Below are positions 47,512 through 59,814 of a stretch of DNA of 64,000 nt, piece after piece. Positions within the stretch are counted from its first letter, which is position 1; every line of letters starts with the position of its first letter. The notes beneath the pieces are model-generated. The model saw only the letters and a list, made by a program, of their open reading frames with translations. It searched no databases and had not been told where the DNA came from. The stretch comes from Terebella lapidaria (lineage: Eukaryota > Annelida > Polychaeta > Terebellida > Terebellidae). A program made the translations under genes and the position numbers. The DNA lies in the NCBI GenBank assembly GCA_949152475.1, contig OX424560.1, positions 42,920,719 through 42,984,718 of the forward strand, read 5' to 3'.

Positions 47512-49398
47512 ACTTGCCGGAATCTACGATTTCGGCAAGTATGTTGGTCTGTTCGTGGATGGATGGATGGATGTGTTTGTTTGTTTGTTTGTTTTCACTC
47601 TAGCGTCCACAGTTCTAAGTCGAATCCGTTCATATTACATATTCAATATCGGTAGGTTACTGGGCAGGCACCGCACTATTTTGGTGAATCTAGGTCAAAG
47701 GTCAAGGTCAAGGTCAAGCAAAACGTCGAAAACACATAAGGGACCATAAGTCCGGTTCTAATCGTCCCAGAGACTTCAAACCAAGTTCATATTGTAGATA
47801 TACTCGAGTTCTATCTTTTGTGACCTTGACCTTGACGTTTGATTTTGACCTTGAGAAGTTCGCCCGAGGTCGAATATTTGACCTTGGAGGTCACCTCCTC
47901 CGATTTTCGATCTGATGCTTGGAAACGATGTGGGACTGGTCCCTTATGGTCAGTATCAATTTTGAGCGCGATCGGTCAATCCGTTATGACGTAATTGACG
48001 TTTCTATGGCAAAAAAACAGTCCCATTATAAGTGAAATTGCATGTTTGAAGCTGTCCATGCTGATAAAAGCGTCAATAATGTGCGTAAAAATCTATTGAT
48101 ATACCTATTTATAGCCAAGGACGAGTTCTTTTGTTCCACTAAATTTCAAGGTCAGAGGTCGAAAGACAAGGTCAATATTGACCCACAAGCGAAAACCATG
48201 TAGGTCACTATATCTCAAGAAGTAAGCAAGATAAAGACACGAAAGTAAATCCATAGTATTGCACTCACTTAGCCTAACAACTTTTATATTTACACCTAAA
48301 GCGTATGACCGATAGCCTTTGCAAGCGCCTGAGGTCGAAGTTGACCTAAAAAATGACCTTGACCTTGACCTTTTGCAAAAATATCAAGTAGTAGCTCGTT
48401 TGAAAGGTCTTTGAGAGTAGTTTCCAAATATGTTGTTATTTTTGGAATCGGACGTCAATTGACGTCATAATGACGTCAAACGTGATTTCAGACTGATATT
48501 CAGGCCTTTTGAGTGTCAGATGTGCAAAGTTATAACATTTACTGCAGATCTAACAGATGCAAACGATGTGGTTTTTTCTGTGATGGTCTCAATCAATTTT
48601 TAGCTCAATCGATATATCCGTTTTGACGTCATTGACGTTTTTGTGGCAACAAAAAGGTGAAATTTCAAAGGAAACTCATTATTTGAAGATATTATGAATT
48701 TGTACGGTGATAATATAACATATATAAACAGACTTTTATCATGCATATTCAAAAACTCCATTCACATTATGTTTGCATCATAGAATTGATGACAAATGAC
48801 GAAAGTCAAGGTCATGCAAAATGTCTAAAACACAGAGGTGGCCATAACTTCGGTTCTAATCATCCCAGAGTCTTCAAATCAAGTGCATATTTTAGATAAA
48901 CTCGAGTTCTATCTTCTGTGACCTTGACCTTGACATTTGACCTTGACCTTGAGAAGTTCGCCTAAGGTGAAATTCAAGGTCAAGTAGGAAGGTCAGCGCA
49001 CCAAATTGAGTAGTATATCGTTGGAAAGGCCTTGAGCCTCTGATTCCAATGATATTTTATTTTTGGCGCTATAACGTACACTGACGTCACAGTGACGTCA
49101 CAAACGTCAACTTCCCGAAATTTCAAAAGGCCACAACATAGTCAATAGTGTATGGAATCCCTTGAAACTTGGTATGCATATTGACAGCATTGACCTCTAC
49201 GAATAGAAGTACAAAGGTCAAGGTCAAAGTCAAGAAAAAGGTGAAAATATCATAAATGACAATAACTTCGGAACTAATCATCGTAGAGACTTCAAACTAA
49301 GACCATAGTGTAACGTATCAAAAGGCCGTTCTTATGGGACCTTGAATGTGACCTTTGACCTTCAAAATTCCGGCAAGTGCGTCGCCTATGGCGTCTCG
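47512..49398 (+). mobile_element. Complete HINE-like element, body A' (class alpha, 1887 bp)
   Basis: Sister of 43756-45649: the same tip, the same GGATGG tract, the same A'-to-B join and the same CGCC-TAT-GGCG stem at 49367-49398. The two copies are diverged by scattered changes, so they are separate insertions or an older duplication. Confidence 0.8.
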
Positions 49399-51692
49399 TT
49401 TGTTTGTCTGTTTGTTTGTCTGTTTGCACGTTACAGGCCGCAGTTTTTGCCGGATCATCACCAAATCGTACGGATACAATGCCTAGGTATATACCTGGAA
49501 ACCGGTGAATTTTGGTGACCCTAGGTCAAAGGTCAAGGTCAAGGTCACACAAAACGTTGAAAACACATAAGTGGTCATAACTCCGGTTCTAATCGTTCTA
49601 GAGACTTCTGACCAAGTGCATATTGTAGATACACTCGAGTTCTATCGTCTGTGACCTTGACCTTGACATTTGACTTTGACCTTGAGAAGTTCGCCCCAGG
49701 TCGAAGTCAAGGTCAAGTACGAAGGTCAACGCAGCATATTGAGTAGTATATCGTTTGAAAGGTCTTGACCCCCTGATCGCAGTGATACCCTATTTTCGGC
49801 ACTGCGACGTACACTGACGTCACAATGACGTCATAAACGTCAAATTCCCGAAATTTCAAAAGGCCATCACATCGTCAATACTATATGGAATCTCTTGAAA
49901 CTTGATATGCATACTGACAGCAATGACCTCTACGAATTTAAGTGCAAAGGTCAAAGGTCAAGGTCAAGGTCATCGAAATCCCAGAAAAACACGTTTCCGG
50001 TAATAACATCCGTTTGAATTGTCGTAGGTTCATGAAATTTGAACCATATCGTTCAGAAGAGGTATAGCAATCGAACCTATATGTCAATTTCATGATTGAC
50101 CTTGAACTTGGTCAGGAAAATAAGGTCATATGAGGAGAACTTCAAGGTCAAATTTTAAAACTAACTGAAACCTATCAAGTAGTACATCAAATGAAAGGTC
50201 TTGATTCTCTGGTACATACCTTTTCATCAGTTTTGAGCTGTGACGTTTATTGACGTCACAGTGACGTCATAAACGTTAATTTTTCAAAATTTCAAACGGT
50301 CATAGTGTCCACAAATTTTGTTTGATTCTGATGAAATTTTACAGATACAATATATATATTCATGCACAGACAATGCACAATTTTTGTGACTCAAGGTCCA
50401 AAGTCAAGGTCAAGGTCACGCAAAATGTTAAAAACACATAAGTGGCCATAACTCCGGTTCTATTTGTGCTAGAGACTTCAAACCAAGTTCATATTGTAGA
50501 TAAATTGAGTTCTATCTTCTGTGACCTTGACCTCGGCATTTGAGCTTGACCTTGAGAGTTTGCCATGAGGTGATATCAAGGTCAGGTACGAAGGTCAGCG
50601 AATCATATCGAGTAGTATATCGTTGGAAAGGTCTTGGGCCCCTGATTGCAGTGATACCTTATTTTCGGCGCTGCGACGTACACTCACGTCACAATGACGT
50701 CATAAACGTCAAATTACCGAAATTTCAAAAGGCCATAACAGCGTCAATACTGTATGGAATATCTTGAAACTTGACATGCATATTAATAGCATTGACCTCT
50801 ACGAATTGAAATATAAAGGTCAAAGGTCAAGGTCAAGGTCATCGAAATCCTAGAAAAACACCTTTTCGGTTATAACATCTGCTTGAATCATTGTAGTCTC
50901 ATAAAATTTGAACCATATCATTCAGAAGAGGCATGGTAACCATATGTACATGTCAATTTTATAATTGACCTTGAACTTGGTTGCAAAAATGAGGACACAT
51001 TCAAAACTTCAAGGTCAAATTTTCAAACTAACTGAAACATATCACAGTTTAGGTCGGATCATCACCAAACTTTATGGGAACACTTTTTAGGCTCAAAGCC
51101 AGGCACCCATTGATTTTAGTCAAATTCGCCTGAAAAATGTTGCCATGGCAACGGAAAAACTGCTTTGCATTCTATTGTTATCATCAAAATCTAGTTTGTT
51201 CTTCGTATATTACCGCTCTACAAGCCACAGTTTTGGACGTATCATGACCAAATTGTACGTATAAAATGCTTATGTATATACTTGCAAATGGGTGAAATTT
51301 GGGGACCCTAGGTCAAAGGTCAAGGTCAAGGTCACATAAAGTGTCGAAAACACATAAATGGCCATAACTTCGGTTCTAATCGCCCTAGAGACTTCAAACC
51401 AAGTTCATATTGTAGATTAACTCGAGTTCTATCTTCTGTGACCTTGACCTTGACATTTGACCTTCGACCTCATTTTCAAGGTCAGAGCACAATGTGGCTA
51501 ATATATCGCTTTTTATCGCCTTCACAGCTTTGGACATACATGTATAGGAAATGATATATGTTATATCTTCTCATGATATGAAAATTGAGGTCAGAGCACA
51601 AAATGGCTAATATCTCACTAAAACATATATCTAAAACATATATTGTCCGGTAACCTTCCTAATTCGTCAACTGCCGGGCCTATGGCCCCTCG
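49399..51692 (+). mobile_element. HINE-like composite with several truncated bodies (class delta end)
   Basis: It starts with GCACGTTACAGGCCGCAG, then a long body B. Two short pieces of other members follow, at 51050-51190 (ggtcggatcatcaccaaac) and 51215-51655 (ccgctctacaagccacag). It ends at 51661-51692 with AATTCGTCAACT, the GGGCC-TAT-GGCCC stem and CTCG. The DR1 string lies near 49527, 49949 and 51311. Confidence 0.65.
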
Positions 51693-52548
51693 TTTTTTGT
51701 TTGTCTGTCTGTCTGTCTGTCTGTTTGCACGATACAGGCCACAGTTTTAGTGCGAGCATCACGAAATTTTTCTGATAGGTAGGTATTCACCCAGGAAGGA
51801 CACCGAAAGTTTTTGAAGAAAATCGGTTTATTGATGACGTCATCAAAAATTCTTGAAAACTCGAAAAATCCCTATCTTTAACATGGGGCGATTTTTCAAA
51901 AATTCATAACTCGTTTAATTTTTATTGAATTCTCTTGAAATTTTAGTCACATGTGTAGAATGACAACCTCTACAGACATTGCAAGTTTGATCCGGATCGG
52001 ATCCGGATTCCGGATTCTACGGATACATTTCATTTTCTTCTGGATCCAATTTTAAAAAAATCATTGGATATTGAATTTTGAAGCTGTTTATGTAGAAAAA
52101 TGCAGTGTTATTTCTAGTTTAAGGTGCACTTTTTATTTTCAAAATAACTTGAAAACTCGCTGAGATATTAAGACTTAAAGAGACCTGGGGTAAAACTGTT
52201 GGTCAGCCCGTTCACAATTCAATAAGATGTGGAAACGATTACCCCCTGTGCACACGTACCGTCTCTAATATCAACACTCGGTAGCGTAGTAATACAATAT
52301 ACCTTGTATGCATCTGAATACTGGTCTAAAGCAACATTTCTGTGGTTTTCCAACTCAGTGATGCACAAGTGATGTAACAAAGCCTAAAACCCTTGTCTAA
52401 ATACAATCTGTGGCAAGCGAGGGGATCTTTTATATCAGCACTATCGGGGGTGACGAAAACGCGTAGGGAGCACCATTCATCTAAAAACCAAAGATCCTGT
52501 ACATGAAACGGATATACGCAGGGTCTCTTCTACTTGCGGAGCTTTATT
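51693..52548 (+). mobile_element. HINE-like body J with module G variant
   Basis: A TTTG/(GTCT)n tract, GCACGATACAGGCCACAG, then a diverged module G (cgattaccccctgtg kept at about 52238). Its first 755 bp (51701-52455) are repeated without visible change at 56369-57123. It ends in a poor hairpin near 52485-52500 and then meets a new tip. Confidence 0.7.
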
Positions 52549-52601
52549 AGTTGACGAATTGAAAATTCGACAACTATGTTGGTCAGTTCCGTTTGTTTGT
52601 T

Positions 52602-55600
52602 ACTTGCCAGAATCTTCGATTTTGGCAAGTATGTTGGTTCGTTCGTGGATGTGTTTGTTTGTTTGTCTGTTTACAAAACAACGTCCACATTTCTTACCTG
52701 ATTTCTTCCAAATTTAGTGCACATATTCTCTAGAATACCGCGCAGAAAACGTCCTATTTTGGTGTATCTAGGTCAAAGGTCAAGGTCAAGGTCATGCAAA
52801 ACGTCGAAAACACATAAGTGGCCATAACTTCGGTTCTAATGGTCCTAGAGACTTCAAATCAAGTTCATATTGTAGATAAAATCGAGTTCTATCTTTCGTG
52901 ACCTTGACCTTGACATTTGATCTTGACCTTGAGAAGTTCGCCTGAGGTCGAATATTTGACCTTGGAGGTCACCTCATCCGATTTTCGATCTGATGCTTGG
53001 AAACGATGTGGGACCGGTCCCTTATGCTCGATGTCAATTTTTAGCCCAATCGGCCAATTCGTTATGACGTAATTGACGTTTCTATGGCAACGAAATCGGT
53101 CCCATTATAAGCCAAATTGCATTTTTCAAGCTGTCCATGCTGATAAAAGCGTCAATAATGTGCGTAAAAATCCAATGATAAACCTGTAAATAAGTAAGGA
53201 TGACTTCTTTTGATCCACGAAATTTCAAGGTCGTAGGTTGAAAGTCAAGGTCAATATTGACCCGCAAGTGAAAACCATGTAGGTCACTATATCTCAGGAA
53301 CTAAGCAAGATAGAGACACGAAAGTAAATTCACAGTATTGCACTCACTTAGCTCAACAACTTTTGCATTTACACCTAAGGCGTATAACCAATAGCCTTTA
53401 CAAGCGCCTGAGGTCGAAGTTGACCTCAAAAATGACCTTGACCTTGACCTTTTGCAAAAATATCGAGTAGTAGCTCGTTTGAAAGGTCTTCGAGAGTACT
53501 TTCAAAATATGTTGTCATTTTTGGAATCGGACGTCAGTTGACGTCATAATGACGTCAAATGTGATTTCAGACCAACATTTAGGCCTTTTGAGTGTCAGAT
53601 GTTCAAAGTTATACCATTTACTGCAGATCTAACAGATGCAAACGATGTGGAGTCGTCCTGTGATGGTTTCTACCAATTTTCAGCTCAATCGATATATCCG
53701 TTTCGACGTAATTGACGTTTTTGTGCCAACAAATTGGTAAAATTTCAAAGGAAACTCATCATTTGTAGATATTATGATCTTGTCCGGTTATAATATAACA
53801 TATATACACGATTTAATCATGCATATTTAAAAAAATTATTGACAGCAAGTTTGAACTATAGAATTGACAAAACTTAATCAGAATCCTATGAAAATTATTC
53901 ATTTAACATATACTTTTTATGTTTTCATGGTTCCGATTTTCACAAATTTACTGAACATTAAATTCTAAAGCATTTCATGCAGTCAGTTGCAGTGTTACTT
54001 CTAGTTTATGGTCCACTTTTCATATTTGGAATAAATTGAAAACTCGCCGAGATATCAAAGTAGAAAGAGCAGTGGGGTGAATCTGATTCTCAATCCATTC
54101 ACACAACAATAAGCTGCAGAAACGATTACCCCCTGTGGACATGTCCCCTTCTAAATATACACACTCGGTCGCGTATTAGTACAGTATATCATATATATAT
54201 ATATCCGAATGCAGATCAAACAATATTTCTTTTGTTTTCCGACTCAGAGGTGTCAAACTGGTATAATAACGTCTAAAACTCATGTCTAAATACAGTCTGG
54301 GTCAAGCGACAGGCCACTTTATATCAGAACTTTTGGGGGTGACGGACCGGCGGAGGGATCAGCTCAATTCCCGGTTTTTGGTGGTAATTTGTCTCATGAC
54401 CAAAGGTCCTGTACATGCACCAGACATCTCTCATTTTTTTCGAATTTTCAGAAATTCACACAGCAGTCACATTTGAACCGATACCTCTGAAATTCAACAC
54501 ACGGATATATAATGGTATCCTCCATCGAACTGCGAAGTTTTACGCGGATTGTTCGAACGTCAATGACGTCACGACGTGAAACGTCATTTTTCGAAATGGG
54601 GCTATATATCGGAAAGTATTTGTCGTACAGAGAAGCGGATTGCACTGTTGGAAAGCTCGTTGAATTCTGGTTTAGGAGGGTACTATCCTATACTTTTCCG
54701 CCATGATAGATTTTCCGCTATGACGTCATAAACGTATGACCTGTCATACCAATTTTTCGACTTTTCAGCAAACTTTCAAACATCCACAGTGCACTCAAAA
54801 TGGAAGCTATCGGATTGTAATCGTTAGGACGTATGTGGAATATTAATACCCAGCCATTCACTGAGTTTCAAGATGTTACGTCCAACGACAATGACGTCAT
54901 GACGTCAAACGTCAACTTTCGAAATAAGGTAGTATCTCGGTAAGTATTCATCCTAGAGTTGAACGAATTACACCTTCGGAAAGCTCGTTCAATTCTGCTT
55001 AAAGTGGGCCACGTGTGGTTCTTTGCTGTCATGATAAATTTCTCGATATGACGTCATAAACGTAAGGCCAGTCATACTTTTTAGCAACATTTCAAGCATC
55101 CACATTGCATTCTAATTTGAAGCTATTCGACTGTAATTCTGACAACATATGTGGAATAATAATACTCAGTAATTTTCATCGTAGAGACTTCAAACCAAGT
55201 GCAATTGAGGTACAAAGGTCGAAGGTCAAGTTCAAGGTCATCAAAATCCCAGAAAACACCTTTTTGGTAATAACATCTGCCTGAATCATCGTAGGCTCAT
55301 GGAATTTACATCATACCATTCAGAAGGGATATGGCGTTCATACGAATATGTCATTGGTATGAATGACCTTGAACTTGGTCGGAAAATTGAGGTCACATGA
55401 GCAAAATCTCAAGGTCAAATTTTCAAACTAACTGAAATCTATCAAGTAGTATATCAAATGGAAGGTCATGATCGCTTGATACATACTATTCCATTAGTTT
55501 TAATATGTGACGTTTATTGACGTCACAGTGACGTTATAAACGTCAATTTTTCGAAGATTCTAAAGGCCATAGTGTCCACAATTGTTATTCGACTCTGATG

Positions 55601-56363
55601 AAATTGTTCAAGTATATTCCGCATCTCCATGCACAGGCAATGCACAATTTTCGTGACCCAAGGTCAAAGGTCAAGGTCAAGGAAAAGGTCAAAATTACAT
55701 AAATGCCCATAACTTTGGTAAAAATCGTCATAGAGAGTTCAAACTAGGCACATATTATAGCATATCAAAAGGCCTTCCTTAAATCAGTTTGAATGTCACT
55801 TTTGACCTTGATGCCTGAGGTCAAAGTTGATCACAAAAATGACCTTGACCTTGACCTTTTGCGAATATATCGAGCAGTACCTTTTTTGAAAGGTCTTTGG
55901 AAGTACTTTCCAAATATGTTTTTATTTTCAAAATCTGATGTCATACAACGTCATAATGACGTGTTTTAATGAACAAATTTGGTGAAATTTCAAAGAAACT
56001 CATTTGTTTTTTCGCCCTCTAGCATCCACAATTCTCGCTGGATTTCTTTCAATGTTAGTGTGCATATCCTGTAGTCTCATTTCTCGCGACTGCACACTTT
56101 TGGTGATTCTAGGTCAAAGGCCAAGGTCATGGAAAAGGTCAAAATCACATAAACGGCTATAACTTAAAAACTAATCATTGAAAACAGTTTGATCTCGAAA
56201 AGATTGTAGCATATTAAAAGCCCTCCCTTGAGGGACCTTGGTCGTGTCATTTGACCTTGACATTACAGATCAAGGTAGAAGTTCTCTTTTTTCCATTCTG
56301 GCAAGTACTCGCTGTACCAGCGAAGGCTTTCAGCCGTCAAGTCAGCGGCAGCGAGCGATTTCA
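52602..56363 (+). mobile_element. Class epsilon HINE-like element, composite (about 3760 bp)
   Basis: The tip ACTTGCCAGAATC (52602, partner GATTTTGGCAAGT) differs from class alpha by an A. The 3' copy at 56295-56306 is ATTCTGGCAAGT, the exact inverse including that difference. Its hairpin is TCGCTG-TAC-CAGCGA, unlike any other. Between them are body A (to 53870), module G (53870-54424), two satellite units (54557-55160), body B and a small second body start at 56005. The end at 56363 is set by the TTTG tract; there is no CTCG. Confidence 0.65.
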
Positions 56364-57225
56364 TTTGTTTGTCTGTCTGTCTGTCTGTCTGTTTGCACGA
56401 TACAGGCCACAGTTTTAGTGCGAGCATCACGAAATTTTTCTGATAGGTAGGTATTCACCCAGGAAGGACACCGAAAGTTTTTGAAGAAAATCGGTTTATT
56501 GATGACGTCATCAAAAATTCTTGAAAACTCGAAAAATCCCTATCTTTAACATGGGGCGATTTTTCAAAAATTCATAACTCGTTTAATTTTTATTGAATTC
56601 TCTTGAAATTTTAGTCACATGTGTAGAATGACAACCTCTACAGACATTGCAAGTTTGATCCGGATCGGATCCGGATTCCGGATTCTACGGATACATTTCA
56701 TTTTCTTCTGGATCCAATTTTAAAAAAATCATTGGATATTGAATTTTGAAGCTGTTTATGTAGAAAAATGCAGTGTTATTTCTAGTTTAAGGTGCACTTT
56801 TTATTTTCAAAATAACTTGAAAACTCGCTGAGATATTAAGACTTAAAGAGACCTGGGGTAAAACTGTTGGTCAGCCCGTTCACAATTCAATAAGATGTGG
56901 AAACGATTACCCCCTGTGCACACGTACCGTCTCTAATATCAACACTCGGTAGCGTAGTAATACAATATACCTTGTATGCATCTGAATACTGGTCTAAAGC
57001 AACATTTCTGTGGTTTTCCAACTCAGTGATGCACAAGTGATGTAACAAAGCCTAAAACCCTTGTCTAAATACAATCTGTGGCAAGCGAGGGGATCTTTTA
57101 TATCAGCACTATCGGGGGTGACGGCGTATGAATCAATACTGTTGCCGGGTTTTAGCAGTAATTTGGCCGAGGACCAAAGGTTCTGTTCATGCACCAGATA
57201 TATTTTTTCTTGAGTTTCTTCTGTT
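56364..57225 (+). repeat. Duplicate of body J and module G variant
   Basis: From 56369 to 57123 it repeats 51701-52455 at +4668 bp without visible change. It then departs and ends with GAGGACCAAAGGTTCT and tgcaccagatata, the hairpin-type module G end. Confidence 0.75.
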
Positions 57226-58257
57226 ACTTGGCGAAATCATTGTTCGCAACAATGCAGCCACAATTTGCGTGTGATCCAAACCACGCTCACCACATGTAAC
57301 AATCTGCCTCCAACCTAAAGCAGCCCAATTACGAGGGCCGAATGGTGATGTCACTAGACACTGCCAAACATTGGCAAAATCCTCATCTCTCATCATTGCC
57401 AAAGTACAAAACAAATTTAAAAATTCAAAAAGCATTCAAATTGAGACCGACTTCCTTCAAATTTGGTATGCCTCTACATGTTAACATTTTTCATCAATGT
57501 ATGAAGTTTTGACTGGATCATTTAAACGCCAATGACGTCATGACGTCAAATGTCAATTTTCGAAATATGGCTGTATCTCGGTAAATATTTCTCCCAGAAT
57601 GGATCGGATTACACCATTGGAAAGCTTGTTCAATTCTGCTTGAGGCAGGTGATGTGTGATTCTATCCCGCCATGACAAATTTTCAGTATGACGACATAAA
57701 CGTAGTTCCCATAATGCCAGTGTTTCAAAATGTCAATGTTCTATGAAAGCCTATCATTTTCACATTCAATTTTGCTGCAAATGAATTGTAATTGTCTGCG
57801 AATGTGTAGCACTATCAATCGTATGTCATGTTTCAACTGATTGGTGAAATGCCATTGACGTCATAAATATTATCTTAAGATATTATTATAATGTTTTCCA
57901 ACCTGAATATAACATTTGACCTTGGTAACTATAATAAATGATACTATATCAAATCAGTAAAAATTTATAAACATAATATTAACAGGTATATTTAGAAACA
58001 CCAGTATATCAGGTTTGTAGCATGCCATTGACGTTATATGACGTCATAATAACATAAGATTTCCAGCATGGGTGTGACCTGTAGCCTCTGGTTCGCTTTT
58101 TTTTTCATTAGCACTTGACCGTCCATATTTCTAGCTTGAATTCTTCTAAGCTTGGAGGATGTATTCTGCAGAACGAGCGCTCCAGGCCACGTGATTTTGG
58201 TGCTCCTAATATGAAGAAAAATTTTGACAAGTTTGGCCTTTAGGCCAATGGTATCTG
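57226..58257 (+). mobile_element. Small class gamma element with foreign insert (1032 bp)
   Basis: The tip ACTTGGCGAAATC (57226) lacks its usual hairpin partner and runs into foreign sequence (57240-57400). Worn satellite-like units follow (57520-57860). The end is ATTTTGACAAGT (58221), stem TTGGCC-TTTA-GGCCAA and TATCTG. Tip and 3' copy match at 10 of 12 positions. At 58085-58115 there is another weak terminus-like string (ccagcatgggtgtgacctg). Confidence 0.55.
57240..57410 (-). other. Foreign GC-richer insert, possible captured gene piece
   Basis: The composition is clearly richer in G and C than the surroundings, and no other copy in the window has it. On the minus strand a frame is open across it (57435-57187), containing VWQCLVTSPFGPRNWAALGW, then IVTCGERGLDHTQIVAALL. 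I do not recognise the protein. It could be a captured host exon or an unknown repeat. Confidence 0.35.
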
Positions 58258-58419
58258 CTTGACAAAATTAAGATTTCGACTTCCGGAGATGTATTTATCT
58301 CGGATCATTTATCCACGACATGTACAATGTCTAAAGGGTGGCCCCATTACTATAACCTTGACCTTTACATTAAAACGAAAGTTTGCGAATTCGTCAACTG
58401 CCGGGCCTATGGCCCCTCG

Positions 58420-59712
58420 TTTGTATGTTTGTTTGTTTGTGTGCGCTCTACAGGCCACAGTTCTCATTGGAAATTCATGGAATTTGATAGAAAGGTTTTA
58501 GGCTGAAACAGGAAGGTCCCAGACTCTTTGTTAAGCTCAAGGTCAAATAACAAGGTCAAGGTCATGAAAACACGTAAGTGGCCACAACTCTTGTTCTAAT
58601 CGTCGTAGAGACTTCAAATCAAGTGCATATTGTAGATATACTCGAGTTCTATCTTCCGTGACCTTGACCTTGAACTTTGACCTTGACCTTGAGAAGTTCG
58701 CCTGAGGTCGAAGTCAAGGTCAAGTACGAAGGTCAGCGCAGCATATCGAGTAGTATATCGTTGGAAAGGTCTTAAGCCCCTGATTCCAGTGATATCTCAT
58801 TTTTGGCGCTGCGACGTAAACTGACGTCACAATGACGTATTAAACGTCAATAATCCGAAATTTCAAAATGTCATAACATCGTCAATAGTGTATGGAATCC
58901 CTTGAAACTTATTATGCATTTTGACAGCATTGACCTCTACGAACTGAAGTACAAAGGTCAAAGGTCAAGGTCAAGGTCATCGAAATCCCAGAAAAACACG
59001 TTTTCTGTAATAGCATCCGTTTGAATCATCGTGGGCTCATGAAATGTGAACCATGTCATTTAGAAGGGGTATGGCAATCAGATAAATATGTCAATTCCAT
59101 GATTGACCTCGGACTTTGTCTATAATCTGACAAAACTTAATCAGAATCCTATGAGTTTTTTGGATTTTACAGATATTTTTTATGTTTTCATGGCTCCAAT
59201 TTTCACACATTTACTGAACATTAATTTTAAAGAATTTCCTTACAGTCAGTTGCAGTGTTATTTCTAGTTTATGGTCCACTTTTCACATTTGGAATAACTT
59301 GAAAACTCGCCGAGATATCAAAGTAGAAAGAGCAGTGGGGTGAATTTGATTCTCAATCCGTTCAGATGCTAATAAGCTGTAGAAACGATTACCCCCTGTG
59401 GACATGTCCCCTTCTAAATATACACACTCGGTTGCGAAGTAGTACAGTATATCATATATGTATCCAAGTGCACATCTCAAACAACATTTCTTTTGTTTTT
59501 TGACTCAGAGGTGTCCAACTGGTATGATAAAGTCTAAAACTCATGTCTAAATACAGTCTGGGTCAAGCAACAGGCCACTTTATATCAGAAATTTTGGGCA
59601 TGACGAACCGGGGTTTGTGAGCACCGGGTTTGTGAGCACTGTTACAGGTTCATAGTACATGTAGTGCATTGCCTAAGGCCCAATAGCTTGTATATATGCA
59701 CCGGATATTATT
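58420..59712 (+). mobile_element. HINE-like body F plus module G
   Basis: The TTTG tract, GCGCTCTACAGGCCACAG, AGGTCA blocks (DR1 string near 58954), then module G from about 59115 to 59712, ending tgcaccggatattatt. The same layout, moderately diverged, is found at 24785-26081 and 62269-63571. Confidence 0.75.
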
Positions 59713-59814
59713 ACTTGACGAAATCAAAGATTTTGTCAAGTATGTTGATCGGTTCCGTTTGTTACTTGACGAAATCAAAGATTTTGTCAAGTATGTTGAT
59801 CGGTTCCGTTTGTT
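59713..59814 (+). mobile_element. Two stacked class beta 5' tips
   Basis: ACTTGACGAAATC tips at 59713 and 59764, both with partner GATTTTGTCAAGT and TTGATCGGTTCCGTTTG. The two are identical over 51 bp, so the second may be a tandem slip and not a separate insertion. Confidence 0.75.

Larger units (their letters stand above)
52549..58419 (+). mobile_element. Outer class delta element with two nested insertions
   Basis: The tip AGTTGACGAATT (52549) is closed by AATTCGTCAACT, GGGCC-TAT-GGCCC and CTCG at 58388-58419. Its TTTG tract is split by the class epsilon element (52602-56363). Its body J (56364 onward, GCACGATACAGGCCACAG) is the body type seen behind the delta tip at 21814, which supports the bracket reading. 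A class gamma copy (57226-58257) lies further in. Confidence 0.65.
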
